Positions 4,534 to 5,521 of a stretch of 5,521 nt of DNA are shown here, one piece after another. The position numbers were made by a program, and so were the translations under genes. The DNA comes from Thermodesulfobacteriota bacterium. GTDB taxonomy: Bacteria; Desulfobacterota; Thermodesulfobacteria; Thermodesulfobacteriales; Thermodesulfatatoraceae. The notes beneath the pieces were generated by a model. That model was given only the letters and a program-made list of their open reading frames with translations, was not told where the DNA came from and ran no database searches. Numbering within the stretch: the stretch's first letter is position 1; every line of letters begins with the position of its first letter. The stretch is taken from positions 1 through 5,521 of the forward strand of contig JAADCO010000088.1 of assembly GCA_013154385.1 (NCBI GenBank), in the 5' to 3' direction.

Positions 4534-5521
4534 GTGGATGAGAAACTTGTCTCGTGGAATGAAGACTCTGCTGAAACCGTTGATAGTCAAGAGTTAGAAG
4601 AGAATTTCTTTTCTCAGCCTCATGAAATGGGCCAAGCCCAAGTGGAACAGAGCTTTGCTTTTAGCCGGGCGGAAAGCCCGGCCTGTGGCCAAGGGCTGAT
4701 ATTTTGCGCCAATGGGGGCCAGGAAAAGGCCTCTGAGGAGGTGATTCCGCGAGGCCCGGAAGAAGCCGCCAGATGGTGGGATGAAGTAGCGGATTGGCTG
4801 CGGGGCCCTGAAGTGGGGGCTCAAGAAGCCTTGGCCGAGAGCCGAAATATGGCCGCCCGCCAGGTTGGAGAAGGTTCAAGAATTATCTCGAAGCGACCAA
4901 GAAGGCCCCGCGGACTATTTAAAGAAATCGTTACGAGTTCAACTGGTGGGAGCTGAGGCCAAGAGGCAGAAAAAGAGCATCTACCGCCTCAAGGCCCGGC
5001 ATATTAAGCGAGCGATGGCCAAGCTCCAGCCCACCACGGCCAAAAGGATCAAGGTTTACGCCTAGTTTCTCTTGCGAGAGGGGTGGCCTGCGCTTTTTGA
5101 AGAGCTTGAAAAATGCGTGCGCCCCAAGACCCCGGAGAGCCTCCCCGGGATCTCGGGCCAGAGAAGTTTCTGGAGCTAAGGGAGAGGGCCAAGGCTTTGG
5201 TGGTGGAGGGAGACCGCCGGGGATCTGGCTTGGCCTGATGCTTCTTTGCGGCTTGCGGATCTCTGAGATTTCCACCTGCCGCCCGCAGGGGAAGAACCAA
5301 ATCAAGGTCACCGGCAAAGGGGGCAAAGAGCGCCTGGTGCCTTGCCCGGGCTGGTTGGTCAAAGCCCTAAAGAGCTATCGCAGGGATGGCCGGGGAGGAT
5401 GGGCCAAACACCGGGCCATCATTTGGCCTTCTTTGGCAAGGCTCGGGGTGAGAAACCCTCACTCTCTGCGGCATACCTATGCTTCAGAGCTCCTGCGCCG
5501 CGGGCGAACTTTGGAGGAGAT
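4534..5521 (+). pseudogene. Decayed tyrosine recombinase / phage-type integrase, right end cut by window edge
   Basis: The remains of a site-specific tyrosine recombinase can be followed across four reading-frame segments. An open segment starts at GTG 4534 and contains a protein-like stretch at about 4770-4864 (ARWWDEVADWLRG, ALAESRNMAARQ). One extra base near 4864-4866 moves the reading to the next frame, which holds the core-binding part (SIYRLKARHIKRAMAKLQ, then a TAG at 5063-5065, then FLLREGWPALFEELEKC). A lost base near 5155-5160 leads to PEKFLELRERAKALVVEGD, and another in the G-run at 5219-5222 leads to the catalytic domain, open to the edge. That domain shows GLRISEI with the first active-site arginine (5256-5258), TGKGGKERLVP with the beta-hairpin lysine (5310-5342), and PHSLRHTYASELLRRG with the HxxR box (5460-5471). 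The nucleophilic tyrosine would lie past 5521. With three frame changes and a stop it cannot make an active enzyme. The N-terminal boundary, especially 4534-4700, is uncertain. I see no attachment site or cargo. Confidence 0.82.
4664..4682. repeat. Perfect seven-base-pair GC hairpin inside the recombinase remnant
   Basis: GCCGGGC (4664-4670) and GCCCGGC (4676-4682) form a perfect stem with a GGAAA loop. There is no T-run after it on either strand, so it is not an intrinsic terminator. It lies in the least protein-like part of the pseudogene. It may be a REP-type palindrome or chance; no second copy is present in the window. Confidence 0.4.

Noticed and set aside
4865..5240. Programmed frameshifting in a functional recombinase
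   Set aside because: Three shifts of differing sign plus an in-frame TAG, with no slippery heptamer and downstream structure at each point, fit decay rather than recoding.
4931..5362. Minus-strand frame of 143 residues opposite the integrase remnant
   Set aside because: The translation is Pro/Arg-rich without motifs, while the plus strand shows clear recombinase catalytic boxes.

Overview
The window reads as ordinary bacterial chromosome: compact housekeeping genes for histidine, pyrimidine, biotin and thiamine metabolism, followed by a conserved-looking gene I cannot name and the decayed remains of a tyrosine recombinase. The DNA is fairly GC-rich, genes overlap by a few bases, and GTG and TTG starts are used beside ATG. 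Several traits suggest an anaerobic, possibly thermophilic bacterium such as a member of Thermodesulfobacteriota/Deltaproteobacteria: the short single-module ThiC, a HisI without a HisE fusion, a HisG of the type I associate with the long form, a BirA without a DNA-binding domain, and charge-rich proteins. That placement is inference and is not settled by this sequence.

Layout. Bases 1-927, minus strand: hisI followed by hisG, overlapping by 17 bp; hisG runs off the left edge. Bases 928-1089: a divergent control region with a plausible hisI promoter and a weaker candidate for pyrR. Bases 1090-2416, plus strand: pyrR and birA, overlapping by 14 bp with a TTG start for birA. Bases 2417-2488: a short intergenic stretch with a good sigma70-type promoter and an imperfect dyad lying over its -10 element. 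Bases 2489-3796: thiC, GTG start. Bases 3793-4287, minus strand: an unrecognised 164-residue protein with a basic N-terminus and a four-leucine heptad array, convergent with thiC and sharing the four bases CTAG between the two stop codons. Bases 4288-4533: non-coding sequence with small dyads. Bases 4534-5521: a tyrosine recombinase pseudogene, still readable across three frameshifts and one in-frame TAG, whose catalytic part continues beyond the right edge.

Functionally, HisG and PyrR both use PRPP and are transcribed away from the same 162-bp spacer; HisI acts two steps after HisG. ThiC draws on the purine intermediate AIR. BirA charges biotin carriers and is probably here only as the translational partner of pyrR. 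The only sign of mobile DNA is the broken recombinase at the right end. I saw no CRISPR array, tRNA, rRNA or complete mobile element, and no convincing riboswitch. Nothing here clearly amounts to a new biological system; the most open question is the 164-residue coiled-coil protein.
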